Below, in pieces: positions 44,949 to 56,149 of a stretch of 64,000 nt of DNA; positions within the stretch are counted from its first letter, which is position 1; each line of letters begins with the position of its first letter. This DNA is from Clarireedia homoeocarpa (Eukaryota > Ascomycota > Leotiomycetes > Helotiales > Rutstroemiaceae): the NCBI GenBank assembly GCA_001465935.1, contig LNKV01000023.1:434001-498000 (forward strand), read 5' to 3'. The notes below the pieces were generated by a model. The model had not been told where the DNA came from, ran no database searches, and was given only the letters and a program-made list of their open reading frames with translations. The position numbers were made by a program, and so were the translations under genes.

Positions 44949-46813
44949 TTATCCAGCAGCAAAGGTACTCTTTTTCCTCAACTTCTCTCCGTAAAGCCAC
45001 AGCAGAATGGGAGCAGGCCACCCAAGACCAATAGCAATAAAGCCCAGCAGACTATTCCCCCATCCATAATCGAGCGCCGCGTACATATATGGTGCAAAAA
45101 GCGGGAAGCTGAAGCCGGCCAAACTTCTTAAAACCGTCGCAGCCCCAACTGCACTGGCTGCAAATTTGGTATACGCATCTACAATGTACGTCTGGATGCA
45201 CTGGAAGCCAATGGTCACACCTGCCGCAAAGATCGCCGCGCCAATGTTCGGCACGATCCAATGAGTCTTCGCTTGCGCGGACCATCCGTACCAGAACAGT
45301 CCGATGGGGACGAGCAGCGCGCCGGGGATCATGAGCGGGACGCGAAACTCCGGCTTGCCGACGCCGTTATTGCGCGCTTTCAGGGCGCGGTAGACGCGGT
45401 CTTGGCACGGGGCGCAGATCTGGGCGCTGAGGAAGCAACCGACACCGAGCGAGATGTAGTTCAGGCCGCCGATGCCGACGCTCTCGCCGTAGGCCTTTCC
45501 CCATAACCCAGGGAAGGTTGAAAGGACGAGATACATAATGCCGTACAGGTAAGCCAGGTATAAGGCGAGGACTTGGACGATGACTTGTGTGCCGAGGAGC
45601 TTGAAAGGGCGCGTGAGTGATATTCGGAGGGTTTTGCCGATGGTTCGATCAGGGACGTCCCACTCAGTGTGGAGACTTTCGTTTCTGGTTTCTATAATGA
45701 GCTTCTTCTTCTTGCGACCAAGCAGGACGGGTGCAAATGTTTCTTGGAGGAAGAACAGTCCCGATACTTGGATAAGCGCGTCTGCTATGGTGGTAGCGTA
45801 GAAGACCCATCTCCAGGTAGTGTTTTCGGCAATAAAACCTCCAGCAATAGGACCGACGGCAGGTCCTAGCAATGGAGCTAGGGAATAAATTGAAATTGCT
45901 TTACCACGCTCTTCGGCTATAAACAGATCACTGAGGACTCCTCCGCCAAGAGCTAAAGGCGCAGATCCACCCAAACCGGACAAAAATCTAAATGCGATCA
46001 TTTGTCCCTTGGTTTGAGCCAAGCCACATCCTAGATTGAAGAATAAGTAGATCAAGTTACTGAGCTGCAATACGATAACTCGTCCAAACATTTCAGACAG
46101 CGGGCCAAGGAACAGCGGACCTATCTAATTGTTAGCATTGATGATATAAGTTCTGCGACTATTTTGACATACCAATTGCATAAGCCAAAATGAAAATCGA
46201 CAACACCAAACTTTGCTCAATCGACTTCTCGATATGTAAATCCTCACTAATCGCAGCCAACGCCGGTGCTATCATCGAACTAGACACGGGAGTGATAAAC
46301 GTAAAGCTAGAAACTGCAGAACGCACAAGACAAGTCAGTAAAAGTGACGCACTTGACGCATGTAGGACGTATGTACGCACCAACTAAAGTCGCCGCCCAT
46401 TTCCGTCTTGTCGTCCAATTCTTGGGGTTTTCTGGATCATCATGCCCTATCCACGTAACCAAATTGGGATCTTTTACACTCTTGGAGCTTTTCGCTCGTT
46501 CCAGCTCCGGTGGTGGTGCTTCTAGGTCTCGCTCGACTTCTATGCCGTCTACAACTTCTGGTGAAATGCTTCCACTTTCTGTGCTGTCTGAAGCTGCATC
46601 TTTCTCCTCAATATTGTATTTTTCCGTATCTGCACTCGCCAAGTCTTCTGTGCTGTCTTCGTCTGTCGAATCTGCTGGTGCGCCCATGTGTCCGGTGTAG
46701 TATCCATGATCGTCAAGGTGATTACCTGAGACCACGCGACTTAAGCCAGGGGGGGAAGCTGCTCTCGAAGCGCCGGATTTGCGAGTTGCTTGCCTCTCGA
46801 GAGGATCCGCCAT
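44949..46813 (-). CDS. MFS transporter, DHA1 drug:H+ antiporter type
   Basis: Three exons: 46813-46381, 46313-46173, 46120-44949; 581 aa from the ATG at 46813 (no upstream in-frame ATG). The first about 140 residues form a Ser/Asp/Glu-rich cytosolic tail, ending DPENPKNWTTRRKWAATLV, the typical entry to TM1. TM2-4 contain VLSIFILAYAIGPLFLGPLS, EMFGRVIVLQLSNLIYLFFN and FRFLSGLGGSAPLALGGGVL. The DHA1 motif C is SLAPLLGPAVGPIAGGFIAE in TM5, and WRWVFYATTIADA follows. The central cytosolic loop carries RKKKKLIIETRN. Twelve membrane segments can be traced, ending LWLYGEKLRKKSTF. The family exports fungicides, polyamines or secondary metabolites by proton exchange at the plasma membrane. The substrate is unknown, and no biosynthetic cluster flanks it. 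Confidence 0.9.
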
Positions 46814-48170
46814 GTTGTTGGGAAACACTTGTGTAACCAACCTTGAAGGACGGTTATAAATAATTCACCTCAAGTAATTTGTGGTGAGATACAAGCAGCG
46901 ATGTTGTGCTTTCGAAAGAAAAGGCAGAAAGGATTACTCGTAAAACTTAGAGAGAGAAAAGAAACGAAACACTTATGAGTTAGAGAAGTACGAGTGGATC
47001 TCCTATAAAGTGGATGACGATACCAAATTAAGAAGGACTTGCCCATAATACCCGTTCGAGACGACGGGAGTAGGATAAAACAGTGCATGGCTTCGCAGCC
47101 CGCTCTGCAACACACTCCCCGCCTTTTCAAAGTTTTTGAAGGATAGCTGCCGATTGACCGTTCTCTGCGCGCGCCTATGAGATTAGCACCTACCATATAT
47201 CTTAGTAATCATGTCATCGCCACGCTAGATAGATTTGAGCAAGGTGGGTTGCTATGGTTGGAGCAGAACGGAAGTCGGCACCGTGGGATGAAGGCGATAA
47301 AGGCAGGCGGTCAGCTTTTGGGCTTGTCAGATGGGCGGACTCTCGGCGACAACATCTTATTTCCGAGAGAAATATGGGTGAAGCGATTTTCGCAGGCCAG
47401 ATTGCGATGAGCGATAGCCGCAAACGAAAAGATGCGATCATCGGATCACACCGAAAAACAAGGGCTAGGATAGGTCTAGATTGGTTGGCCGATGCTTTCG
47501 AATCTAAACAAAAAGGCTTCTTTAGACGACTGCTCACCGAATCCAAATGACCTGCATACGGTTCTGCCTAGATCACTTTCGACTTTCGAATGCCTCTGGA
47601 TTCTGCGACTCTGCACCTCCATGGCATAAAGATGCAAAGAGGTTGTACTCGTCATCCTTCATGAAGTCGAGAGGGTATGGCAATACCATTGGATGGTCGC
47701 ATCGATCTCGTGTCGGCTTCGGTAAATTCTCGATACGAACCTCGTACCGAGACAAGTCACCGACGTTTACGAGAGGGACCGACTTACTTGCAGGGAGGCG
47801 AGGATTTCGAGAACAGCCGTTGCATGTTTATAATCTACCGAGCCATTGAAGTTTGTCGATCGTGTCCGCGAAACTAGGGACTCGTGGGACTCTAGATGTG
47901 TAAAAAGATTCAGACGAGTAGTCGCACCCAGTCGCTAAGATGGAATGAGGTTGAAATTAAATTAAAGCATGAGATACGCCACAAGCTTGCAAGTAACACT
48001 GGCGAGGGATAGAGGGCACCTGAAATTATACCGCATGAAGCAATTCTGCCACTTTTGACCGCTCCTATATGTGCAAACGCAAACCGAGTTAAGTTTCGCG
48101 TTCAACCTTTCCTCCATAGAACGAAGCTCTAAATAACTATTGAGGAGAGTCAACAAGATCTGCTAATACA
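46814..48170. promoter_or_regulatory. Divergent intergenic region, MFS and decapping genes
   Basis: 1.36 kb between two divergent starts. Short open frames occur on both strands but without motifs. Both promoters should lie here; no specific element is assigned. Confidence 0.5.
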
Positions 48171-49206
48171 ATGGCGGACGAAAAAGCCGCATCCCTCTCT
48201 CATATTAAAAATTTCAAATTTGATCGCTTGCTAAATCAAGGTAAATATCTCTATCAAAAGTATATCCCATGTCTAACCGTCTGCGACTCTTGAAGACCAA
48301 GCCGGACGTCGCTCTACGCTATGCGGCCACATTGACTCCAAGCCCTGCATTCTTATCCTCGAGCGCGCACCATTTCCTTCTTCAGAACCATACCTATCTT
48401 CACTTCCTGAAACCCTTGTTTCCGTCCAGAATCTCGGCGCAAACGATATCTACTTTTGGTACCTTGCGAACAATGGCGCATCAGCATCTGCCGAGCCCAC
48501 GGATCTGAAAATCAATCTCATCTATCCAAGTACAGAGCAGCATATAAGGAAATATAGCAAACAGGGAGTGCGCATGGTTACAGAAACCCCTCAAATCTAT
48601 GCAGAGAAGATACGCCCTTACATGCAAGGGAAGCGAGACGGCGGTAGGTTGAATTGGGTATACAATATTATAGATGGGAAAACAGAGGTCGAGGACGTCA
48701 TATTCAGAACTCCGCGGGGAAGAGATGGGGATGAGGGCTTTTTATTACTGCCGGACCTGAACTGGGACAGAAAGACCATGGAGGGTATGCATTTATTAGG
48801 GTTGGTGGAGAGAAGAGATATATGGAGTTTGAGAGATTTGAAGAAGAAACATATCAGCTGGCTGAGGGATATGAGAAAAAAGTTATTAGGGGCCACCGTG
48901 CAATCATACAAGGGCCTGGACGAGGATCAACTAAAGTTGTATGTGCATTATCAGCCTACGTACTACCACTTCCATGTGCACATTGTACATGTGGCTTTGG
49001 AGGCCGGTGCAACACAGGCAACTGGAAAAGCGATCGGGCTTGAGAGTATCATCGAACAGTTGGAGTTGATGGATGGAGGCGAGGAGGCTGGTATGGATCG
49101 GACGACTTTGCATTATACTGTGGGAGAGGCAAGCGAGTTGTGGACTGATGTATTCGAACCAATTAAGAGTGGTACAGCTTCTCAACCGCAAGGACAAGAT
49201 CATTAA
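48171..49206 (+). CDS. DCS1: Scavenger mRNA decapping enzyme (m7GpppX diphosphatase, DcpS/Dcs1)
   Basis: Two exons, 48171-48240 and 48296-49206; 326 aa. The N-terminus is MADEKAASLSHIKNFKFDRL, then LLNQDQAGRRSTLCGHID and CILILERAPF, the swapped N-terminal dimer domain of DcpS. NLIYPSTEQHIRKYSKQG, KIRPYM and FLLLPDLNWDRKTMEGMHLL follow. The HIT catalytic motif is YYHFHVHIVHVALEAG, with His 248, 250 and 252; the middle His forms the covalent nucleotide intermediate in this family. The enzyme hydrolyses cap structures left after 3'-to-5' mRNA decay. Length is close to yeast Dcs1 (about 350 aa). The first exon is short and was chosen because its frame joins GAC-CAA correctly to the second. The 3' end of the CDS overlaps the opposite-strand GILT-like CDS by 44 bp. 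Confidence 0.93.
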
Positions 49207-50120
49207 CTTCAGAACCCCCTGGACAATCCGTCCACTTTCCTCCATCTCGCACGCAGAATATTTTATCGTCGAGTCTGACTGTGCAAGACTTTGTGACGCC
49301 GGCCTGCGAATCATCTGTTAGCAATTCTGTAGTCGACGCAGGAAAGACAGACTCCACAAACCTCTGTGCTCCTCCTTACGCTGTCCCTCAACATGCCCAT
49401 TCCAAATCCTCCATCATCCTGGACTGTGCATGCATTCAGCTTTTCGAAATCCATCCCATGTTCCAAAGCGCAATCCTCCACTAAACTTCTTTGTGGAATA
49501 TCCTTATAATCTCTCGTGAGGCACATAGTAAAGCCCAGGTATATTTTCGGATCGGGGTATAAGCTCGCAGCGCAAAGCTCCAAAATATTGCCCATGCATT
49601 CCTCCGGGCCGTGCTTGCATGCTACTCCGTCATTGTCGGTTGGTCTAGGATACTAGTTAGCATCTGCGGACGAGGTATAGCGGTCGTAGTTAAGGACTTA
49701 CGCGCCAATGAAAGACAGCGTAAAGTTGACTTTCTCATATACTCTTTGCATAGCAGGCAACACCATCATCTTGAGGCAGTCCTATGGACATGTTAGCAAC
49801 AACTCCAGCCAGATAGAGAGCCTTTGCCAACTAACCTGTGCATCAGGACATTTGCTCATGATATGAGCTTCCAACGGTACGATCTTGTTCATTGGCATTA
49901 AAACATCTTGTACGCTATGTTGGGAGACGCCTCTACGGATCGCTCCTATGAATGAATTATTGAAAAATTGTAGGAATAAGAAGAGTGCCGCAAAAGAGAT
50001 GAATCCTCCAGCGATTGATCGCGTCTTTCGTGAAGGCGGGCCGGACAACATGATTTCGGCTTCCTCGTTTTCCCTGCCCTTATCCTTGATGTCGTTATTA
50101 TAAACCGGTAAATCCTTCAT
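49163..50120 (-). CDS. GILT-like thiol reductase, type II membrane protein
   Basis: Four exons: 50120-49836, 49781-49702, 49644-49362, 49303-49163; 262 aa. After a cytosolic N-terminus (residues 1-34) comes one membrane segment, GGFISFAALFLFLQFFNNSF. The lumenal part begins VPLEAHIMSKCPDAQDCLKM, with a C-x5-C spacing instead of the mammalian GILT C-x2-C. It continues VNFTLSFIGAPTDNDG and then the GILT signature CKHGPEECMGNILELC. Further blocks are KIYLGFTMCLTRDY and the C-terminal AGVTKSCTVRLDDKIFCV, then GGKWTDCPGGSE. Mammalian GILT reduces disulfides in lysosomes; in fungi the family is little studied, and vacuolar or secretory localisation is inferred from the signal anchor. Its last 44 bp overlap the decapping gene on the other strand. 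Confidence 0.85.
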
Positions 50121-50559
50121 TGTGATGAGATGTTTAATCCATGGGATGTGGATTGTTGTTGAAGAGATGATGAAGTGAATCAAGGTCCGAGGTGTTGCAT
50201 CAGATAAAGAGCTTAAGGCTTGACCTGCGGCTAAAATAAGTCAACCTTGTGATCTCTCCAATGCCAGCAGCAGGGGGTTTTATGTAGGGTCTATTAAAGC
50301 GGCATGGCAAAAGATAGGAGTGTACCTTAACTTATAGCTTAAAGTACGAAGCGTACAACTTCTACTCAATGCTTAAACTCATAGTATTAATAGAGAGAGG
50401 CCTTCGACAATTTAAAATCTTTCATACTGTCTTCATACTGTCTTCATACAAGTACTAGAAGTATCCCCTTTCGGATTTTTAGAAATATCAAGGACAATTG
50501 CGCTTCCAACCCTCAAATGACTCTATCTAGCTGCAGCACGATTAATACTTGGCCAACAA

Positions 50560-51340
50560 ACGCCGGTAACGGGTCCATCCTACGATTTCAATGAATTCAT
50601 TTCAAGCTACTCTTCAAGGCAAGCTGCCTCAAGCGTCGATGCGTTATGTTGGAGGCAGTATCAGCGCAAAAGTCATTGCAGTCGTTCCCGGCACTACAAC
50701 TGCCTGGAAATAGATTGCTTTTGCCACGGCCATGCCGCGGACTGATCATCCCTAGGATATGAGACGACTCAATCTGGACAGGAACATCTGTGACACTCGG
50801 TTGTCCGGTCGTCCAGTAGACTCGCTTTGCCTGGAATGAAGACCAATCTTCTACATCTGCTCCGCTTGACAACCGGATTCTAGACAACCGAATCGCTAGA
50901 CATAGTTTTCGCTCTGCTTGGCCCTGTATCAATTGACAGCGATAGGATTGAAGGATTGTTTGTGCCAATCGACTACTCTTGGACTTAGATCGAGCTTACG
51001 AAGCAAACAGCAGAAACGCCCGTGATTCTACCAGAGCCACTCAACGTCCTCTCCGACGCAGTTGGGGCTAGTGAGATTCTCAGCACTTCATGGTTACCAA
51101 ATTATGATCCAAAGATTTACACAATGCTGGATTCCAGTACATTGAATGGAAGCGCCTACCGTTGGCTACGAGTGCTACTATTTGAAAGGTGGCCGGCTGA
51201 AATGAGACTCAACTCACGTTTGACGGCATGCATCTCATATATTGTGTGGCAAAGCGCTTCTTTCTCCCATACCGAGCAGGTTAACCAGACGGTCGGGCAG
51301 TGGTTTATTCTTATGCAGCAATTCAGACCAGACATAAACG
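50560..51340 (+). pseudogene. Probable HET-domain (heterokaryon incompatibility) gene relic
   Basis: One plus-strand frame shows LDIVFALLGPVSIDS and LFVPIDYSWT (50895-50985). These resemble the DKIFALLGL and PDYS blocks of HET-domain proteins. After an in-frame TAG at 50986-50988 the same frame continues with ETPVILPEPLNVLSDAVGA and LSTSWLPNYDPK, matching the usual LDVLSxxG and LPSWxPDW order. Further in-frame stops lie upstream (TGA at 50743, and others near 50790 and 50880), so no functional HET protein is possible. In intact form such proteins trigger cell death after fusion of unlike hyphae. The left boundary is uncertain. Assignment rests on short motifs read by eye. Confidence 0.45.
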
Positions 51341-51509
51341 ATCTGGGAGGTGGAGTTTCCCTTAATGTAGAGAAAAGCAGCGCTCATTTCTCCAAACTCA
51401 ACAAGTTTTGCTACATATCAAGTGATATACAAACTCACAGGAAGTTTCGAAGAAATATCAACATATACCTTCAACAACACAAATTAGTGGTACAAGGATT
51501 ATAATACAC

Positions 51510-52057
51510 CACATATGTCTCTGAAGTCATGTCTAATTTATCCACAAGCAGGATATGATCTCTTCCCTTGCATCTATAGAATGTTCATCACATGCAATCA
51601 CTTTTCATATGTCCACCTCAACATTCACGTGTACTGGCTACAATACGAACTCCATCAATCCATTCGTCAAATTCCATGCATATACTCAACAATTCTTCTC
51701 CAGCCATAACCACACCCAGCCCCCTCTCACCGAAATCCCCGCACCTCGTAAAATCTAAGCTGACTAGAAGTACATATGCGTAACCACTATGACGCATGCC
51801 TCAGCCGCAATCTGCTCATATTCCATAAAATCTCACCACCGCCAATATAGGGCTGAAAGCTTAAATAGCACTCAAGCTTTCCTGCCTCCATTGCTTGTTT
51901 TATTCTTTCTTTCTCAAATATGTATAAATACCACCGCCATATCTTCAAAAATACATTATCTCCCTCCATTCCGAAAACCCCTCGGTCTCTGTTTCCGAGA
52001 GATTTACAAGTATATTCAAAACATTTCCATAGTACGACCGTGTGTACGATACCCAGG
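51510..52057. other. Intergenic, no gene seen
   Basis: A/T- and C-rich sequence with short frames in all phases. The right end should be the promoter of the small spliced gene at 52058. Confidence 0.45.
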
Positions 52058-52682
52058 ATGACGACGGCTCAAGCGGCTTCAAGTGATCCTGTGTATGAAA
52101 CTGCTGTGCTGTATCCGGCTGCGGGGAAATTGGATGAGGTATGGTATCCTTTCCGGCCATCTTTTCAATTCCTCAAGAGGCAAGCTAATCAATCCATGTG
52201 TTCTGCAGCTGCAAAGTCTCTGGACGGATGAGCTTACTCAAGCTAAGAATAATGCCCCTGGCATTCTTTCCTTTCACCTGTTCACCGCTTTTCCGCCTCC
52301 CCTCGTAACGCCTCCTGGGATTCATGGCGGCCACGGTCCTGTGGTTTTCCCTAAGCTGGTTTTGTGGATTGTCTGTATGTCATGTTATCTTCTCCTTTAT
52401 TCTGTTGCCTTCTCTTCCTTCTCGTACTCCCATTTCCCTCATCCATATCTAAAATTTGCCCCTACGCCCAAGCTTGTCAATCTTCCCTTCTCCCTTCCAA
52501 ACCCACAAGGCTGATACACATCCCTCCCACCACCAGTCCAAGATGGTGCTGCGCAAAAAGAATACCAATCAACCTCCCTCGCGGCACTAAGAGCCAAAGT
52601 CGCGGAACAAGGCCTTCTAAGAGAGCAGCCAGAGTTATATGTGATGAAGTCTGTGGATGGGTTTGATAGGAAAGATGAATAA
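52058..52682 (+). CDS. Small spliced protein, possible dimeric alpha/beta-barrel (ABM-like) fold
   Basis: Three exons fit a single frame: 52058-52138, 52209-52374, 52537-52682; 130 aa. The start YETAVLYPAAGKLDELQSLW and the following NAPGILSFHLFTAF resemble the opening strand-helix-strand of antibiotic biosynthesis monooxygenase-like (dimeric alpha/beta barrel) proteins. The end SLAALRAKVAEQGLLREQPE followed by LYVMKSVDGF is compatible with the closing helix and strand. Donors GTATGG and GTATGT and acceptors TGCAG and CCAG are conventional. No cofactor motif is present, which is normal for this fold. The gene could also be an unrelated small orphan; function is unknown. Confidence 0.55.
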
Positions 52683-55399
52683 TGAATGTCTTTTGTACAT
52701 TGGTGGAGAAAGCACATGACTGGCATGGGTCTTTCTCCCGCGAAGATTTAGACTGAAGAGAGGAGGAAGATAAAGGGGCCAAATCGACCACAGTTCCTCG
52801 AACTGTGCTCAAAACTCAGTGGATCGTCTATGGCTAGAACAACAGGACAGCTAGTGCCATGAATAAGAACTTCCGGTCAAACAGCTCCGTACATTGCACA
52901 AATGCCATCTTCACCGGAACAGTTATCACACAAGTGACACCTGTTGAGCAGAGACACTGGCTCCAGGATCTCTTAGATGTCCTACGGGTTCCCTTGAGCC
53001 TTGTCTTTAGCATGATTTTTTCAAATCGCCATTCGTAGATGTGTTGCGTGTTGGCACGGAAAAGATTTAATAGGCAAGTCTAACGGTATGATTAGCTTGG
53101 CAAAGCTACTTGGGATTGAAGTGAAAGGATACGCGCAGTTAGAGGTAGGTCAGCTCGACGCCACTGAGGGGGATTGATCAAGATAGACGCCATGAATACA
53201 CGCAGTCCATCCGCAATTATCGCGAATAATTTCTCACTCTTGTTTCCATCCAACAGCGAAGAGCTGATGCTCTCACCTTCGGAATGAGGAAATACGCGGC
53301 GGATATCCGCTTCTGGTATTTGGGAAGCATTCGGAAGATTCGAAACCCTGCTTGGGGTTTTATGGCGTTGCATTCCCATCACGGTAGAGGGAGGTCTTTA
53401 TAGCAAAAATCGTACATGTCCATACCCGTATGGATTTTGAAGCGAAGTAGCAGACGCATGGGAAACTGTGGCATGTTCATAGTTGCGTTCGTTGGGATTG
53501 CTCTTGGGCCTTTAGATGATGCCTGTCTCAGAGGGAGTGCCTCTTATCCATCCATGTTCCTGTTCCTCGATCATTGTATTTGAATTGATTGCTGTACATC
53601 TTCACACACGCTGTGTCTTCATGGTCTGGAGGCGACTTCTCGAAGGCAAGACGAGGTAGCGATGGAGTATCATAAGTGGTAGTTAAGGTGTGCCAGATCA
53701 AGTGAACGAATTGAACGCCTGGCGGCTAGAGGACGAAAACTGATATGTTGTACATGGAGGTAGCAGGTAGCTCTAGCTTCCAGACGCCTGAAACTGGTCT
53801 TTGTTTGAATTGCCGGCAGCTTGATGAGTTATCGTAAGACTAATTCAAATCCTTATAAAAACCCTTGTTCCCTAGAATGACCTGTGGTGATCTTCCCCAT
53901 TCTCCACGATCCCCCCATCTTACCTGCTGGCTAACGTTTGCTGCTGACGACGCACAATCCTCATGATAGGGCAGCGTGTCGCCTAGGGTGCCATTCAGAC
54001 GGTACTCGCAGCCTGACGTATTATCACGGAATCCTATTGCCATATGTCTCATTGCGAATGACATCCGAGTGGTTATCGCGATAGGTGCAGAGATAGCCAG
54101 CTCGGTGCTAGGAAGCCTCGTGAGCGTCGTTATAGCTCGGCGCAAACTCTATCAGTTCTTGCAACACGCACTGGGCGGCACATGTTCAGCATCCCGCTTT
54201 GCCCAAAATACTGAAATAAGACTAGTTGGGCGACGAGACGATCGAAAGACCTATAGTAGCTCGAGCTTCTTTTCCCTCTCCCATGTATGTCCATGAGTCT
54301 ATGCTCTTCTATCATGAGCATTGCATGTGTCTCCAAGCCATCTCGGCGGCATAGCCTGTTCCAACATCGCATGCTTTTCCCCTCCCCTCTCACCTCCCTC
54401 TTCCTCGCACTCTTTTGTACGCCCACCCCCACTAAGCCCTCTCTTTCATCCATTGAACATCACCAGTTCCAACATCCATCCATTCCTTCTGCACTGATCC
54501 ATGCGGTTATCAGACATGTAAACTCTTGGCAGCGCGATAAGAAGATAAAACATGCTCTGACCAATAAAACCTTTGTACCCACGTGCTGGATTTATACGTC
54601 AGTATCCGTCACAAAAGCATATAAAAGCCCGGAGCAAGAACCTAGTCCCATGAAAAAGCATCCATCGCAGGATGGTGCACGCCTGGCCATCGGAAATTGA
54701 GATTGGATTTGGAAACAAAGTCGACAAAAACGACTCCAACATTTGTCATAGAATACGAAAAGGGGAATGGCTAGACACGTGCCCATGCCAATTCCCAGAG
54801 AATTGAATTTGAGGAGGTCGACTCACGCGAGTACGAGCACTACCACCGCTACTACTACTGCCAATATTGTGGTGGATAGGATGAATGCTGTACCTGGATT
54901 TCTTGCCAGTGCGGGTGAGTTTCTTTTATTAAGAATACCAAATCCTTTTGCAAGAAAAGTTTTGATTTGTTTGTATTTTGATCATTTTGTGGCTTGGAAA
55001 AGCTTCATAAAATCCTTTTTGCAAGATTTTTACTGCAAGCAAGCAGGAGCAGAAGCTGGCTTAAGCTGAATTTGGGAACATCTTCACACCATTACCACCT
55101 TATTTTGTTTTTTATTTGTATTCTTATTTTAGATCTTTCTTGCATATATATTGAAAGGGCTAGCCATTTCAAGGTATTGCGAGTGCAATACATACATTTA
55201 CCCGTTGGTCTGCAACCACCAAACTTCAGCAATGCCAGGAACGTCTGCTAACAATTAACCGGCGTCAGCCTTCTTTACTTTCCTCCGTGCGAATCTCGTT
55301 CTTCCACCATCCACGTTAAATTCGACCTCCTCAACCCCAATCCTCGACGCATCCTCTTCCCAAACTCTTCCCCCACTTCGTCCATCGCTTCTCGCGACG
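52683..55399. other. Gene-poor interval, one possible short spliced gene
   Basis: 2.7 kb with no confident gene. A minus-strand frame at about 53092-53382 and short frames near 53840-54145 match nothing I recognise. A plus-strand ATG at 54767 opens a 50-codon Thr-rich frame ending at a GTGAGT donor (see findings). The right end holds the promoter of the GNAT gene. Confidence 0.45.
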
Positions 55400-56149
55400 A
55401 TGACGTCTAACATGGATGACGACATTGCCCCTCCCAATCCCTTAGAAGGAGTCCCGCCTCTCACAACGACAGTCTTAACATCTGAGGACGACAAGGTAGC
55501 AGCACTCAAACTCGTTGCCGATTCGATTGCCCAGCAGAGACAGATTGCTTCCCGGGCTGTAATCTTCCATCCTCTCACACTAGCCGTCTACATTGGGATA
55601 TTGGGAGTTGTCAGCAAGTTGATGTATAAGGAAAGCAGTGATATTGCGTTATTGGTGACTACATGCGCAGGTGTCACAATGGCTTGTTTAGTTGCTGTGA
55701 GATCGGCCACAGCAGGATATATACAACATGCTGAGGACTTCAATTGGAGTTTTGCAAAGAGTGCGGATGGAGAAGAGGATACAATAATCGGGTCGAAGTT
55801 TGGGGAGGATATTATTGGAGCACTTATATTACGCATCGAAAGAGCTACGAACGGCAAGAAGAAGGGAAAGAATGGGAAGACAGGAGGCAAGGGTGTAGTG
55901 CGGGCTTGGACTACGAAGATGAGATACAGAGGAACCGGAGTTGGCACAGCGTTGCTAGAAGAGGCTATTAGGAAAACAAGGGAAAAGCTGGGGAATTCAG
56001 CGGAGATCGGCTTCGCCAAAGAACATGCGAATAGTAAAATGGTTCTTCCAGAGCTATTTAACGGAACATTTAGACAGAAGGAAAGAAGGGCTGCTCTAGA
56101 ACTAGAGTTGATAGTGGATCGGATGGATACGGGGAGGAAAAAGAGGTAG
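55400..56149 (+). CDS. Membrane-anchored GNAT-like N-acetyltransferase
   Basis: Single exon, 249 aa. Two adjacent hydrophobic segments at residues about 53-76 (FHPLTLAVYIGILGVVSKLM) and 82-100 (IALLVTTCAGVTMACLVAV) form a likely hairpin anchor. Both ends would face the cytosol. The C-terminal half has GEDIIGALILRIERATN, a Lys/Gly-rich insert (about 153-164), then VVRAWTTKMRYRGTGVGTAL. RYRGTGVG (175-182) is the acetyl-CoA pyrophosphate loop (R/Q-x-x-G-x-G/A) of GNAT enzymes. LLEEAIRKTREKLG is the following helix. The layout recalls NAT8-type membrane acetyltransferases, but overall similarity cannot be judged by eye, and the substrate is unknown. The tail is basic (DTGRKKR). Confidence 0.75.
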   Translation: MTSNMDDDIAPPNPLEGVPPLTTTVLTSEDDKVAALKLVADSIAQQRQIASRAVIFHPLTLAVYIGILGVVSKLMYKESSDIALLVTTCAGVTMACLVAVRSATAGYIQHAEDFNWSFAKSADGEEDTIIGSKFGEDIIGALILRIERATNGKKKGKNGKTGGKGVVRAWTTKMRYRGTGVGTALLEEAIRKTREKLGNSAEIGFAKEHANSKMVLPELFNGTFRQKERRAALELELIVDRMDTGRKKR

